Source: Clostridia bacterium (GTDB taxonomy: Bacteria > Bacillota > Clostridia > Christensenellales > CAG-138). Taken from it: 64,000 nt of DNA. The stretch covers positions 1-64,000 of the forward strand of contig JAFPWD010000023.1 of assembly GCA_017395105.1 (NCBI GenBank), given 5' to 3'. Made by a program: the position numbers and the translations under genes. This document shows positions 7,781 through 16,653 of the stretch, in pieces. Position 1 is the first letter of the stretch. The number at the start of each line of letters is the position of its first letter. The notes below the pieces were generated by a model. It saw only the letters and a program-made list of their open reading frames with translations, did no database searches and was not told where the DNA came from.

Positions 7781-9038
7781 TCGAGAAGTTTTCATCTCCT
7801 TGAAACACACAGCGCGGGAGGGATCTATAGACCGCTTTCAGTTCGGCGCGGACGGCTACATGCCTATTTATAAGCTTATCCGCAAGCGCGTTTTCGTTTT
7901 CGCTTTGAAGAAGCTCGATCAGCTTATTGAAATTCTGCTGCTTTTCGTCGATGCCTTCGGGAATATCGAAGGGCGAGAGGTCGAAAAGGCTGTACATTCC
8001 AAAGTTTTCGGACAGATCGGCGTTCTTATACTTATTGGCGAACGCAGCAACGCTCGAGCGCACCTCGCAAAAGAGCGCATCTCCCGCTTCGGGCTCAAGC
8101 TGCAAATCCGAAGCCAGCGGAAGATCGACATATTCCGACAGATAGCAGACGAGATTTTCCCACGGATGCAGGTAGTTTCCCTCCCCATCCGCGATAAAGC
8201 GCGGGCAGATAAGCCCAAAGTCGATATAGCGCGAAATGAGCCTGTTTAGTTCGCCGATTCGTTTTTCGCTCATCGACGAGGGATTGCAGAAGCGCATCAC
8301 CCACTTTTTATCGATTATGTAGTTAAGGCGAATATCCTCCGCATCGTGCGTGGAGTCGATGAGCTTCATCTCGGTTGCATCGTTCACGCCGTAACATGCA
8401 AGAAGCGAAAGGATATCCTCACGTTGCGGCACCGGTACGGCTTTGGGGTAATTCTCATTTGGAGTGAATTCGTTTGTTTGATGCGTTTTTCTTATTTTCG
8501 TTTCGCCTTTTTCGTTTAAATCTATCCAATACCGCTGCATTGCAGTGCCGCTCTCGTTCACTATCTCGTTTTCAAGCACGCCGCCGTTTCTGGTTATGGC
8601 CTTTGCCGAGCCTATATTGGCTTTATGGCAGATCAGCAAAACGCGGTCTATGCCGAGCTTTTTGCATTCTATCAGCGCAAGGCGCAGCATCTCGGTTGCA
8701 TAGCCCTTGCGCCTTTCGCTCGGACGGATACCGTCGCCGATATGCCCGCAGGTTTGAAGCATGGCTTCATTCAGATAGTGGCGGATGCTGACCGCACCGA
8801 GCAGGCGGTTTCTTTCTTCATCGATAAGGAAAAATACCGAGTTCGGAACGCGATTCCCGCTCGCCGTTCTTTGCTCAAGGTTATCAAGATAATACTCAAA
8901 ATCCTGCGGATCGTTTTTAAAGATCGCACTCGGAGAGCGGTCGGTATTGTTCAGCTCCTGATCGGCGCGCCATTCATCAAGCATTTCGATCAGCGCGGCC
9001 TTATGCTCCGCTGTCAGTTTTATCAGTTTAACATTCAT
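7404..9038 (-). CDS. GNAT acetyltransferase - aminoglycoside phosphotransferase-like fusion
   Basis: This 544-residue protein joins two enzymes. Residues 1-175 form a GNAT acetyltransferase (AEHKAALIEMLDEWRAD at the start, IRPSERRKGYATEMLRLAL as acetyl-CoA-binding loop, HKANIGSAKAITRNGG near its end). Residues about 195-544 form a protein-kinase-like phosphotransferase: LNYIIDKKWVMRF near residue 235, the catalytic QGDENFSNLL at 413-422 (the usual HxDxxxxN with His replaced by Gln) and IDFNLAG (metal-binding Asp). The order matches the bifunctional AAC(6')-APH(2'') arrangement, but the sequence is not that enzyme, and resistance is not implied. It overlaps by 4 bp a 27-codon frame upstream. 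A decayed partial copy lies at 2050-2420. The substrate is unknown. Confidence 0.8.
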   Translation of the reverse strand: MNVKLIKLTAEHKAALIEMLDEWRADQELNNTDRSPSAIFKNDPQDFEYYLDNLEQRTASGNRVPNSVFFLIDEERNRLLGAVSIRHYLNEAMLQTCGHIGDGIRPSERRKGYATEMLRLALIECKKLGIDRVLLICHKANIGSAKAITRNGGVLENEIVNESGTAMQRYWIDLNEKGETKIRKTHQTNEFTPNENYPKAVPVPQREDILSLLACYGVNDATEMKLIDSTHDAEDIRLNYIIDKKWVMRFCNPSSMSEKRIGELNRLISRYIDFGLICPRFIADGEGNYLHPWENLVCYLSEYVDLPLASDLQLEPEAGDALFCEVRSSVAAFANKYKNADLSENFGMYSLFDLSPFDIPEGIDEKQQNFNKLIELLQSENENALADKLINRHVAVRAELKAVYRSLPRCVFQGDENFSNLLVDENGHFAGFIDFNLAGTEVIVNQLANLASPDFEESEKEPIGARARLDHAVKGFRESMAQMLEHYEASDSEKHATALYAWIAFISQWPIFCYFRWALKGELRSEILELLDLIAELPVEELKV

Positions 9039-9118
9039 TTTTCTGCCTTTGTTTCTGTCGGTTTTTCGAGCAGGTTTTGCTTGAAGCTTTCCTCGATCGC
9101 CTCGGCGTTCGGCTTCAT
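9035..9118 (-). CDS. 27-residue micro-protein coupled to the fusion enzyme gene
   Basis: A 27-codon frame starts at ATG 9118-9116 with a purine-rich GGGGGGAG 3 bp upstream and ends in an ATGA overlap with the start of the GNAT-phosphotransferase gene. The peptide starts MKPNAEAIEESFKQNLLEK and is charged and helical. It lies between the mazG-like gene and the fusion gene, so all three may be one operon. The coupling suggests that its translation sets expression of the enzyme. No homologue is recognised. Confidence 0.4.
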   Translation of the reverse strand: MKPNAEAIEESFKQNLLEKPTETKAEK

Positions 9119-9134
9119 GCGCTCCCCCCCGCTT

Positions 9135-9461
9135 TTACCACCTGTTCATATTCCTTTTGAATTTTGCTTCGTAGGTTTTCTTGAGTTCCTCGGGCGTGAT
9201 GCCATAGCACAAGAGAACGTCGTTATAATACATCAGCACATCCGCCATCTCCTCGATAAGATGAGCGCGTATCTCCGGTTCGCCGCTCGCCTTCTCTCCC
9301 CCGTGCTTTTTGATTATGTCTATCACCTCGCCTATCTCGCCGATCATCCAAAGAAGCTGATGCCTGCCCTGCTCCGGCGTAAGCGCGTTCCATTTATGCT
9401 TGTACTTTTCCTGCAGCGCTTTCTGCATTTCAAGCATTTCGTTTACTGTAAAATCAGCCAT
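9135..9461 (-). CDS. MazG-like nucleotide pyrophosphohydrolase
   Basis: This 108-residue all-helical protein has the MazG-type metal-binding pattern: WMIGEIGEVIDIIKKHGGE (an E-x-x-E-like helix), then HLIEEMADVLMYYNDVLLC (E-x-x-D). Proteins of this family hydrolyse nucleoside triphosphates to monophosphates and pyrophosphate, often as house-cleaning enzymes. Here only one domain is present, as in short MazG-like proteins. The start has a strong AAGGAG 7 bp upstream and a TATAAT at 9508-9503. It probably starts the transcript that continues through the 27-residue frame and the fusion enzyme. Confidence 0.8.
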   Translation of the reverse strand: MADFTVNEMLEMQKALQEKYKHKWNALTPEQGRHQLLWMIGEIGEVIDIIKKHGGEKASGEPEIRAHLIEEMADVLMYYNDVLLCYGITPEELKKTYEAKFKRNMNRW

Positions 9462-9509
9462 AGTTCGTCTCCTTGGATCGCAGTTTTATGCTTAATATTA
9501 TACCACAAA

Positions 9510-9537
9510 GCGGGCGCCGCAGAAAGCAGGCGCCCGC
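9510..9537 (-). terminator. terminator hairpin of the dockerin metallopeptidase gene
   Basis: GCGGGCGCC and GGCGCCCGC form a 9-bp GC-rich stem with a 10-nt loop, 56 bp after the gene stop, followed on the minus strand by TTTGTGG. The mazG -10 element follows immediately. Confidence 0.6.
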
Positions 9538-9592
9538 TGTAAATGCTTGGTTTTCAGGGTTTAGCTTTTATTCCGCAAATACTGCGCGGAAA

Positions 9593-11302
9593 TTACGCAA
9601 GCCCCATCGATTTACGCAGAATTGTGACCGCATCGGCAACGGTTACCGAGCCCGAATTATCCATATCGCCGAGCTCGATTTGCTGCGGATTCAGTTCGAC
9701 AAGGCCGAGTGATTTTCTCAGCGCGAGCACCGCATCAGCTATCTGAACGGTGCCGTTCATATCGACATCGCCCTTCTCATAGGGGTTGGGCTGAGAGCTC
9801 TCGCCCCTCGTTACGCCAACGTACACAAGGCCGTTGCTCGCGCCGGACGGGGGATTGTAGACACCGCCGACGGGCTTGACGGTGATAGCACCGCCCGCTT
9901 GGATCGAGCACTGGTTTCTGGTGAATACGACCGGTCCGAGCCAGTTATAGAGGTTTTGTACGCCGTGGTAGTTCGCGGGATTGTAGCCCTCCTGCATACG
10001 GAAGCCGTAGGTGCCGCCGAGCACGTTCTGTGCGGTGTTCGCCGTCAGCGCAACACGGAAATTCTTAACGAATTCCGCCGCGCTCTGCCCCGTTACGTTC
10101 TGGAACGCCTGGGGGAAAGCTCTTCCCTGCGCATCCTGCATGAGAAGCTGGCGGAAGGTGGTGTTGCCGTACTGGGTGTAGATATACTGAGCAAAGAGCG
10201 AAACCTGTGCATACAGCACGAGGATATTATCCGTGCTCATATTGTTGTCCCACTCATACATGCTGTAGCCGTTATGGAGCAGGAAATCGGAAACGTAGGG
10301 ATACTCCTCGGGCGGGTTGAGCCAATCTCCGTTTTCGAAGTTGTAATTCGTCCAGCTCTGAATCCTCCTGGAAACGCTCGAGCCGGGGTAGCAGATCTCC
10401 TCTGCGGCCGCGCTCATGCACTCGTTTTCCCAGGTCTCCATATTCTCGGTGTTGGAGAAGTTGATCAAGTGCTGATACTCATGCACCATAACGTTATAGG
10501 TTCTTGCAATATCGTTTATCTCGGTGCCGTCCGCAGCGGTGTAATGAACGCCGGGATAGGTGTCAACATGCAGGCAGGGGATCTGATTTGTGAAGAAATC
10601 CCAAGGCGAGAAATAGCCGCCAACATAGCCCTGACCGAGCTGCCAGCCGTCATCGATATTATAATAAAGTATGTTCAGCCTGCCGTCGCCCGCGCCGTTC
10701 TCATGGTCGCCGAAGGAGGACTGCATGAGGTCGAACTTGCTGTCGAACTCCGCCGCTGCGGTCGCGCCGTAGGAAGGGTCGATGCTGTCGAGAGGATGCA
10801 CGTTCGCATTGGTCGAGGTGGGAGTCCAGATATAGCAATGCTCGCCCTTTGCAAGCACCTTGAACTCGATCGTCCAATCGGGAAGCGGAGAGTAGGACGT
10901 GATGGAAAAGTTCATCGTGTCTCCGACCTCAAATCTGTAACCGCCATTGTTCACGGGGCTCTTGATCGATTTGCGGGTGATGCCGTCCTTCTTCGCCTGC
11001 TCGGCAAACTGCGCATCAACGTCGATCATATAGGGCTCTGCGTGAGCAGTGGGAGCGGCGGGAGCAGCGTTGGTGCCGACATTGGTTTCGATAAGGCCGC
11101 TCATATTGCCCGTGGAAAGACCCGAGCCGCTTGTGTTCGGGTTGTAGATCACAACGTAGTCACCGCTGTAGCCGTCGCTGCCATCGGTGTCGAGGGTCAC
11201 GTCGTCCGCAACAAGCTTGGGCTGAACCGTGTTCTCTGCAAGAACGCCGAGCGGAGCCACTGCAAGCAGCAGAGTGAGCATGATGCTGAAAAGCTTTTTC
11301 AT
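9593..11302 (-). CDS. secreted M30-like zinc metallopeptidase with C-terminal dockerin
   Basis: The 569-residue precursor opens with a signal peptide (MKKLFSIMLTLLLAVAPLGVLA). A beta-rich region precedes the protease part, whose zinc motif VHEYQHLINF is at 273-282 (HEYQH fits HExxH) followed by ENECMSAAAEEICYP; both resemble hyicolysin-type (M30) peptidases. The last 60 residues (about 508-569) are two dockerin type I-like calcium loops: GDVDMNGTVQIADAVLALRK and GDMDNSGSVTVADAVTILRK. The enzyme is predicted to be exported and docked to a cohesin-bearing surface scaffold not seen in this window. It is a single transcription unit with a terminator hairpin at 9510-9537. The peptidase family is moderately sure, the dockerin very sure. 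Confidence 0.8.
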   Translation of the reverse strand: MKKLFSIMLTLLLAVAPLGVLAENTVQPKLVADDVTLDTDGSDGYSGDYVVIYNPNTSGSGLSTGNMSGLIETNVGTNAAPAAPTAHAEPYMIDVDAQFAEQAKKDGITRKSIKSPVNNGGYRFEVGDTMNFSITSYSPLPDWTIEFKVLAKGEHCYIWTPTSTNANVHPLDSIDPSYGATAAAEFDSKFDLMQSSFGDHENGAGDGRLNILYYNIDDGWQLGQGYVGGYFSPWDFFTNQIPCLHVDTYPGVHYTAADGTEINDIARTYNVMVHEYQHLINFSNTENMETWENECMSAAAEEICYPGSSVSRRIQSWTNYNFENGDWLNPPEEYPYVSDFLLHNGYSMYEWDNNMSTDNILVLYAQVSLFAQYIYTQYGNTTFRQLLMQDAQGRAFPQAFQNVTGQSAAEFVKNFRVALTANTAQNVLGGTYGFRMQEGYNPANYHGVQNLYNWLGPVVFTRNQCSIQAGGAITVKPVGGVYNPPSGASNGLVYVGVTRGESSQPNPYEKGDVDMNGTVQIADAVLALRKSLGLVELNPQQIELGDMDNSGSVTVADAVTILRKSMGLA

Positions 11303-11451
11303 TTTCGTTTCTCCTTATTGTATTTTTTGGGCTTGCGCTCGATATTTTGCCGACAGAGCGCATTTCGCGGTGCTCGGCCTATTTTATTATACCATAATTA
11401 TATAGAATGGCAATATAACGGCGGCATTTTTCAGCCGCAAGTGCATATCAA

Positions 11452-11478
11452 AAGGGCTGCGGATGCTCCACAGCCCTT
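11452..11478 (-). terminator. terminator of the apbE-like gene
   Basis: AAGGGCTG and CAGCCCTT pair as a stem, 13 bp past the stop codon, followed on the minus strand by TTTTGATAT. Confidence 0.65.
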
Positions 11479-11490
11479 CGATATCGAACG

Positions 11491-12825
11491 TCATCCCACA
11501 AAAACGACCCTTCTGCCCTTCAAAGATGAGAGCGAAAAAGCCTGCTCATCAAGAAGCTTAGCTTTGTCCATAAGCTTGCCGGGCACAAAAACAGTCGAAC
11601 TATCGTCCTTCATTATGAACGCAACGAGCGCAGCATCGGTGTTGACCCGGTCAGGGGGCTCCCACCATGGCTCGTCAATGCCAATCATAATAGCCGAAAT
11701 GTAGCTATACGCTCCAAGATAAGTTTCCACAGCGCTGCCGTTTTCATTATATGCACAGGCGGTGAGCAGATTATCATACAGTTCCCCGGTTGTTATGGAA
11801 TAATTGGGGCTTCGAAGCAGCTCGCCCTCATCGGTTTGAAGCGTATAACAGCCGAGCTCGCCCTCCAAGCCGAAGCTGCGCAGAGTGCAGCACGCGCTGT
11901 CCGGTGTCATGGGAAGTGAAAATGCCTGCACCGCCCTGCCGTCTGCAAGGCCGTATGCAACGTATTCATGCCCCTGAGCGTTCATATTGGAAAGCGCCTT
12001 GGTTACGCCGCTAAGGCTCGTCATATAGCCGTTATCGTAACCCTGCTGCTCCATAAGCGCACATACCGTGTCGATAACGAAAGCATCGCGAAGCAGACCG
12101 AGGTCGATAACGGTTTCGGTAAAATCATTTGCACGCAGCAGCTCCGCATATTCCTCGGTTTTGTTGAAGCGAACGATATGCTTCTCGGCATCCACAATTT
12201 CAAATGAGAAAAGCTCGTTTGCTTTCATACACTCAACAGCGGCATCTATGCGCGCCTCCTGCGCCGCGTTCACCGCAGGATCGAATTCGGCGGGATCATC
12301 GGCATAGACGATGTCGCTCCATGATGAGTTAAGCGCGCCCGCGAACATATTGAACATACCCGCCTGAGTAAGCTCGTATGCCGAAGAGAGGATATCGAAG
12401 AGCTCCTTTTCCAGCTCTACCTCCTCGCCGTTATGTGCGTTCAGATAGGCGATGTTTTTGCAGTTCTCGTATTGGTTCTTTGCATCGGTCAGCTTATAGA
12501 TGCGAAGCAGTATGTCGCCATAGGTTTTAGCGCAGTTGTCAACGGCGTATTTTATCTCGAGGCTCTCGCCCGCAAAGTAGTGCTCGAAGGTGTAGTCATG
12601 CGCATACAACGGCGCAGACTCGCTCTTCGGCGCTTCGAGCTTATAGTAGCCCGGATCGCGGTGCGCCGCACGCTCGAGCATGGCAAACATTGCGTACACG
12701 CCGACAATCGCCGCAACCACGATAAGCACGATCGTGATTATTGTCTTGCGCTTTTCCTGCCGTTTTTCGTTTTCATATTGAAGTTGCGAATTGTTCAAGG
12801 GCTTCTCTTTTGCGTTTTTTCTCAC
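11491..12825 (-). CDS. ApbE-like flavin transferase, membrane-anchored and divergent
   Basis: This 444-residue protein has a basic N-terminus and one membrane helix (about residues 27-50, KTIITIVLIVVAAIVGVYAMFAML). The extracytoplasmic part shows ApbE features: IAYLNAHNGEEVELEKELFDI (Ile/Leu-Asn start of the FAD-binding part) and ELTQAGMFNMFAGAL. ApbE proteins attach FMN to Thr residues of Na+-pumping and electron-transport subunits outside the membrane. The usual GGD-type metal and flavin motif is not evident; the corresponding region reads DTVCALMEQQGYDNGYMTSLSG, so activity is uncertain and a relative with altered function is possible. It lies downstream of the opp operon but behind that operon's terminator. 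Confidence 0.6.
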   Translation of the reverse strand: MRKNAKEKPLNNSQLQYENEKRQEKRKTIITIVLIVVAAIVGVYAMFAMLERAAHRDPGYYKLEAPKSESAPLYAHDYTFEHYFAGESLEIKYAVDNCAKTYGDILLRIYKLTDAKNQYENCKNIAYLNAHNGEEVELEKELFDILSSAYELTQAGMFNMFAGALNSSWSDIVYADDPAEFDPAVNAAQEARIDAAVECMKANELFSFEIVDAEKHIVRFNKTEEYAELLRANDFTETVIDLGLLRDAFVIDTVCALMEQQGYDNGYMTSLSGVTKALSNMNAQGHEYVAYGLADGRAVQAFSLPMTPDSACCTLRSFGLEGELGCYTLQTDEGELLRSPNYSITTGELYDNLLTACAYNENGSAVETYLGAYSYISAIMIGIDEPWWEPPDRVNTDAALVAFIMKDDSSTVFVPGKLMDKAKLLDEQAFSLSSLKGRRVVFVG

Positions 12826-12850
12826 GATAGACTTCCTTTTTATTTACAAA

Positions 12851-12880
12851 CACAGCCGACCGCTTGAGCGATCGGCTGTG
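12851..12880 (-). terminator. opp operon terminator
   Basis: A perfect long stem, CACAGCCGA against TCGGCTGTG with a further GC-rich inner pairing, lies 13 bp after oppF. On the minus strand it is followed by TTTGTAAAT. It separates opp from apbE. Confidence 0.75.
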
Positions 12881-12892
12881 CTTTTGGTTTGA

Positions 12893-13846
12893 TTACTGAA
12901 TGGGTGCTTCCGCACGTATTTTCTTGTACTTTTCGATTTCGGAGGGGCTTCCGAAAACGAAGTGACCGTTTCCGATGTCAACAAGCGAAGGCTGCTCGGT
13001 GGAGTAGTCGTGGATCTTCGTGTCGTAAACGAAGAGCTGCTTGTTTTTCTCGATAAGCGGATCGGGTACGGGGATCGCACTCATAAGGGACTTGGTGTAA
13101 GGATGCAGCGGATAGTGGAAAAGCTCCTCGGTCTCCGCTATCTCCATGATCCTGCCCTTGTAGATGACCACGATACGGTCGCTGATGAAGCGAACGATGG
13201 AAAGATCGTGCGCGATGAAGAGATAGGTGAGTCCCCTCTCCTTCTTGAACCTTTCAAGAAGGTTCAGCACCTGAGCACGGATCGAAACGTCCAGCGCGGA
13301 GATGGGCTCGTCGGCAATTATGAACTCGGGCTCCATAACGATGGACCTTGCAAGGCCGACGCGCTGACGCTGACCGCCGGAGAACTCGTGCGGATAGCGG
13401 GTAAGATGCTCGGGCAGCAGACCGACCTCCTCGGTGATCCTCTCTATCTTGGCCATTCTGTCCTTCTCATCCTTATAGAGATGGAAGTTGTACAAACCTT
13501 CGGAGATGATGTACTCGATGGTGGCGCGCTCATTGAGCGAAGCGGCGGGATCCTGGAAGATCATCTGGATCTTGCGGATGACCTCGCGGTCCTCCTTGCG
13601 GGAAAGCTTGCCGGAGATGCGCTTGCCCTTGAAGAGGATCTGGCCTGCGGAGCAGGGGTTGATCCTGATGATGGCGCGGCCGATGGTGGTTTTACCCGAG
13701 CCGGACTCGCCAACGAGGGAGAGCGTTTCGCCCTTGAAGATATCGAAGCTGACGTTATTAACAGCCTTGAAAGCCCTCTTTCCCCTGCCGAATACAACGT
13801 CGAGATTTTGTATTGAAAGCAATACTTCTTTATTTGTGTTGTCCAT
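12893..13846 (-). CDS. oppF: oligopeptide ABC transporter ATP-binding protein OppF
   Basis: This 317-residue ABC ATPase has Walker [10 protein letters not shown] near residue 45, Q-loop [18 protein letters not shown], signature [14 protein letters not shown], Walker [15 protein letters not shown] and H-loop [14 protein letters not shown]. The C-terminal tail contains the [16 protein letters not shown] region typical of oligopeptide/dipeptide transporters. It pairs with OppD to power uptake through OppBC. It is the last gene of oppABCDF, 11 bp after oppD, with an AAGGAG ribosome-binding site. Length and motifs are normal for OppF, unlike its partners OppD and OppB, which carry large insertions. 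Confidence 0.9.
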   Translation of the reverse strand: MDNTNKEVLLSIQNLDVVFGRGKRAFKAVNNVSFDIFKGETLSLVGESGSGKTTIGRAIIRINPCSAGQILFKGKRISGKLSRKEDREVIRKIQMIFQDPAASLNERATIEYIISEGLYNFHLYKDEKDRMAKIERITEEVGLLPEHLTRYPHEFSGGQRQRVGLARSIVMEPEFIIADEPISALDVSIRAQVLNLLERFKKERGLTYLFIAHDLSIVRFISDRIVVIYKGRIMEIAETEELFHYPLHPYTKSLMSAIPVPDPLIEKNKQLFVYDTKIHDYSTEQPSLVDIGNGHFVFGSPSEIEKYKKIRAEAPIQ

Positions 13847-13857
13847 ACGAAATCTCC

Positions 13858-15660
13858 TTATGCCTTGTAATCAACATGAGATTTCAGCATCTTCTCATGC
13901 AGATTCTGAATGTTGTGCGGGGTATCGACCTTGGGTGCGCGCGGATCGAGAAGCCAGGTCTTTGCGTAATGCGTGTCGGTGATCTTGAACATAGGAGGCT
14001 CCTCCTTGAGATCGATCGCCATGGCGTACTGGTTTCTCGGAGCGAACGCATCGCCCTTGATCTTGTTGTACAGCGAGGGCGGGGTTCCCGCTATCGAGAA
14101 CAGGTCGGAGCCCTTTTCGCAGAGCTGCGGCAAGCTCGAAAGCAGCGCCCATGTGTACGGATGACGGGGATCGTAGAACACCTCTTCAACGGTGCCTATC
14201 TCAACGATCTGACCTGCGTACAGAACCGCAACGCGCTCCGCAACGTTTGCAACAACGCCGAGGTCGTGCGTGATGTATACGGTGGTGTAGCCGAGCTCAT
14301 TCTGAAGATCCTTGATAAGCCTGATGATCTGCGCCTGAATGGTAACGTCCAGAGCGGTGGTGGGCTCATCGCAGATGAGGATCTTGGGCTGGCAGGAGAG
14401 CGCGATCGCAATAACGATCCTCTGGCGCATACCGCCCGAATACTCGAAGGGGTAGTCGTCGAAGCGCTTTTCGGGATCGGGGATGCCGACCTTCGCCATA
14501 ATGTCGATGGTGCGGCGCTTCGCCTCTTCCTTTGAGCACTGCTGATGCTTGAGGATAACGTTTTGGATCTGCTTGCCGATCGTGATGACCGGGTTGAGTG
14601 AGGTCATCGGATCCTGGAAAACGGTCGCGATACGACGGCCGCGAATGCTCTGCCAATCCTTGGTGTACTTGATCTTGGCGCAATCGATGATCGCATAGCC
14701 GTTGAGAGTCTCGGTTGCTTCATCGTAGCCGCGGTATTCAACGCGGAATGCCGCAACGTCGAAGATCTTGTTGAGGGTCTCAGGATCGTTCAGATCCTCG
14801 CCGGTGCTCATCGCGATCTTGAACGCCTTGTCGAGCTTTCTTCTGAATTTGATCTGATCCTTGAGAGGGTATCTCTCGGTGGACAGCAGAAGCTCCTTGG
14901 CGATCTTCTCGTTGCGAGCGATAACCGCGCTCGAGAGACCATAGGGGTTCTTGGGATCGTCCTGCTTGGCGATCTTTTCATCGCGCAGGGCGGCAAGCTT
15001 TTTAAGCTCCTCCTGATCCTTTGCGGCGCGCGCGCTGTCCGAAGAATAGGCGGCCTTGCGCTTTGAAATGAGCGCCTTCATCTCGTTTTCAATGGCCTCC
15101 GCATCCGCGTTGAGCTTCGCGATCTCCTTCTTGAGCTTATCCATCTCGAGCGCATCCTCGCGGTTGCGGCTGTCTAAGGTCTGGATATAATTATTCTTAT
15201 CAACGGCGCTGTCCTTGAGGGACTTGATGCGGGCGTTGAAATCCGCTTCCTCATCCTGGCTGAGGGACTGAGCGGCATGAATCTCGCGCTTCTTTTCCTC
15301 CATTGCGTTGAACTCGGCAGCGCCGCGCTCAAGCACGGAGTTTTTATTGAGCATGTCGGTAAACCTCGCAAGCGCTTTCCTGTTGCTCGGAGTGAGCTTA
15401 ACGGAGGTCTCGGAGATCTCATCATCGGAGAAGATGATCGTGCCGTTGGAAATGAAGCCGTTGGTTTCAAGCATACCAGCGAAGGTCTTGGTGAGAACCG
15501 ATTTACCGGAGCCGGATTCGCCGACTATCGCAAGCGATTCGTTCTCGTAGATATCGAGCGAAACGCGGCGGATAGCTGTGAGGATTCGTCCGCGAACGTT
15601 GAACTTAACTTCAACGTCCTTGAGGGAGAGAAGGACTTTTCTTTCAGTATTGTTTTCCAT
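13858..15660 (-). CDS. oppD: oligopeptide ABC transporter ATP-binding protein OppD with a 250-residue insertion
   Basis: OppD proteins are about 330 residues; this one has 600. Walker A (GESGSGKS) is near residue 49 and the Q-loop ([20 protein letters not shown]) only at about 348. The gap, about residues 75-325, is an inserted region rich in Lys, Glu and Ala that looks like a long coiled coil (for example [19 protein letters not shown]), ending before the normal [20 protein letters not shown]. Signature ([15 protein letters not shown]), Walker B ([13 protein letters not shown]) and H-loop are intact, so ATPase function is expected. ATG 15660 is preferred over an upstream TTG because GGAGG lies 8 bp before it. 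The insertion's role is unknown. Confidence 0.9.
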   Translation of the reverse strand: MENNTERKVLLSLKDVEVKFNVRGRILTAIRRVSLDIYENESLAIVGESGSGKSVLTKTFAGMLETNGFISNGTIIFSDDEISETSVKLTPSNRKALARFTDMLNKNSVLERGAAEFNAMEEKKREIHAAQSLSQDEEADFNARIKSLKDSAVDKNNYIQTLDSRNREDALEMDKLKKEIAKLNADAEAIENEMKALISKRKAAYSSDSARAAKDQEELKKLAALRDEKIAKQDDPKNPYGLSSAVIARNEKIAKELLLSTERYPLKDQIKFRRKLDKAFKIAMSTGEDLNDPETLNKIFDVAAFRVEYRGYDEATETLNGYAIIDCAKIKYTKDWQSIRGRRIATVFQDPMTSLNPVITIGKQIQNVILKHQQCSKEEAKRRTIDIMAKVGIPDPEKRFDDYPFEYSGGMRQRIVIAIALSCQPKILICDEPTTALDVTIQAQIIRLIKDLQNELGYTTVYITHDLGVVANVAERVAVLYAGQIVEIGTVEEVFYDPRHPYTWALLSSLPQLCEKGSDLFSIAGTPPSLYNKIKGDAFAPRNQYAMAIDLKEEPPMFKITDTHYAKTWLLDPRAPKVDTPHNIQNLHEKMLKSHVDYKA

Positions 15661-15675
15661 AATCAAGTCCTCCTA

Positions 15676-16653
15676 TTACATGTGGGTCTTGGGATCCGTT
15701 GCATCCGCAAGGTTCTGACCGAGCAGGTAGAGGATGATGGTCAGCATAGCGGCATAGATAACGGGGGGCCAGAATTCCCAAGGGTAGGTAAGGAACGCCG
15801 TCTGGGCGGCGGAGATCATGCGGCCGAGGGAGGGAACCTCTGCGCTGAGACCGATGCCGATGAAGGACATATAGGTTTCCAAGCTGATGTAGGAGGGAAC
15901 CTCGGTAGCAAGCAGGGTAACGATAACGCTGGTGAGGAACGGGAGGATGTTTTTGGAAACGATCCTGCGAATCGGGGTGCCGAGACACTTGGATGCCAGC
16001 GAATACTCGCGGTCGCGGATGATCATGACCTGCGTTCTGAAGAAGTACGCAACGCCAAGCCAGCCGGTGATAGTCATAGCGATAACCATGTTCCAGAAGC
16101 CGGAGCCGAGAACGTAGATAAGAACGGCAACGACCAGTATGAACGGAACGTTCGCAACGATGTTGTAGATGGGGATGAGGATCGCATCGAGCTTCTTTGA
16201 GAAGCCCCAAACCGCGCCGAGCACAATACCGATCGTCATGTTGATCGCCGCGCAAACGACCGCAAGAAGCAGCGAGGTTCGCGCACCGGCGAAGATATTG
16301 TACATGATGGAGTTGCCCTGAGGACCGGTGCCGAGCATCCATTTGAAGGAATGGCCGAACTGTTCCATAGCCTTGGCGGGGCTGAGGTTGTATGCGGTTG
16401 CATTGGTAACGTTTTCCTGCGGCTCGTAGGGGCAGATCAACGGAATGAAGACCGCCGAGAGAACCAGCACAACGAACAGCGCGATGAGCACGATGTTCAT
16501 CTTTTTCTTGAAGAAAACGCGGAAAACGGATTTCCAGTAGGAATAACGGGGTGCGATTATCTTTTCGGACGATATGGCGTCGTTGCCGACGACTTCGAAA
16601 CCGAGATCCGCTCCGTTCGTGGGGTTGATCACATTGTTCTTTTCGTCGTTCAT
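15676..16653 (-). CDS. oppC: oligopeptide ABC transporter permease OppC
   Basis: This 325-residue inner-membrane permease has an N-terminal cytoplasmic stretch (SYWKSVFRVFFKKKMN), a first helix near residue 52 (IVLIALFVVLVLSAVFIPLI), then five more helices. The EAA loop coupling to the ATPases is seen as EYSLASKCLGTPIRRIVSKN. The family forms the translocation path with OppB. The start codon shares one base with the oppB stop (TAATG), indicating translational coupling. Length is normal for OppC. Confidence 0.9.
   Translation of the reverse strand: MNDEKNNVINPTNGADLGFEVVGNDAISSEKIIAPRYSYWKSVFRVFFKKKMNIVLIALFVVLVLSAVFIPLICPYEPQENVTNATAYNLSPAKAMEQFGHSFKWMLGTGPQGNSIMYNIFAGARTSLLLAVVCAAINMTIGIVLGAVWGFSKKLDAILIPIYNIVANVPFILVVAVLIYVLGSGFWNMVIAMTITGWLGVAYFFRTQVMIIRDREYSLASKCLGTPIRRIVSKNILPFLTSVIVTLLATEVPSYISLETYMSFIGIGLSAEVPSLGRMISAAQTAFLTYPWEFWPPVIYAAMLTIILYLLGQNLADATDPKTHM

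Noticed and set aside
9899..11704. Long plus-strand open frame opposite the metallopeptidase gene
   Set aside because: It has no domain or composition of a real protein and mirrors codon structure of the dockerin gene on the other strand.
12962..13816. Plus-strand open frame opposite oppF
   Set aside because: Antisense shadow of conserved ABC motifs.
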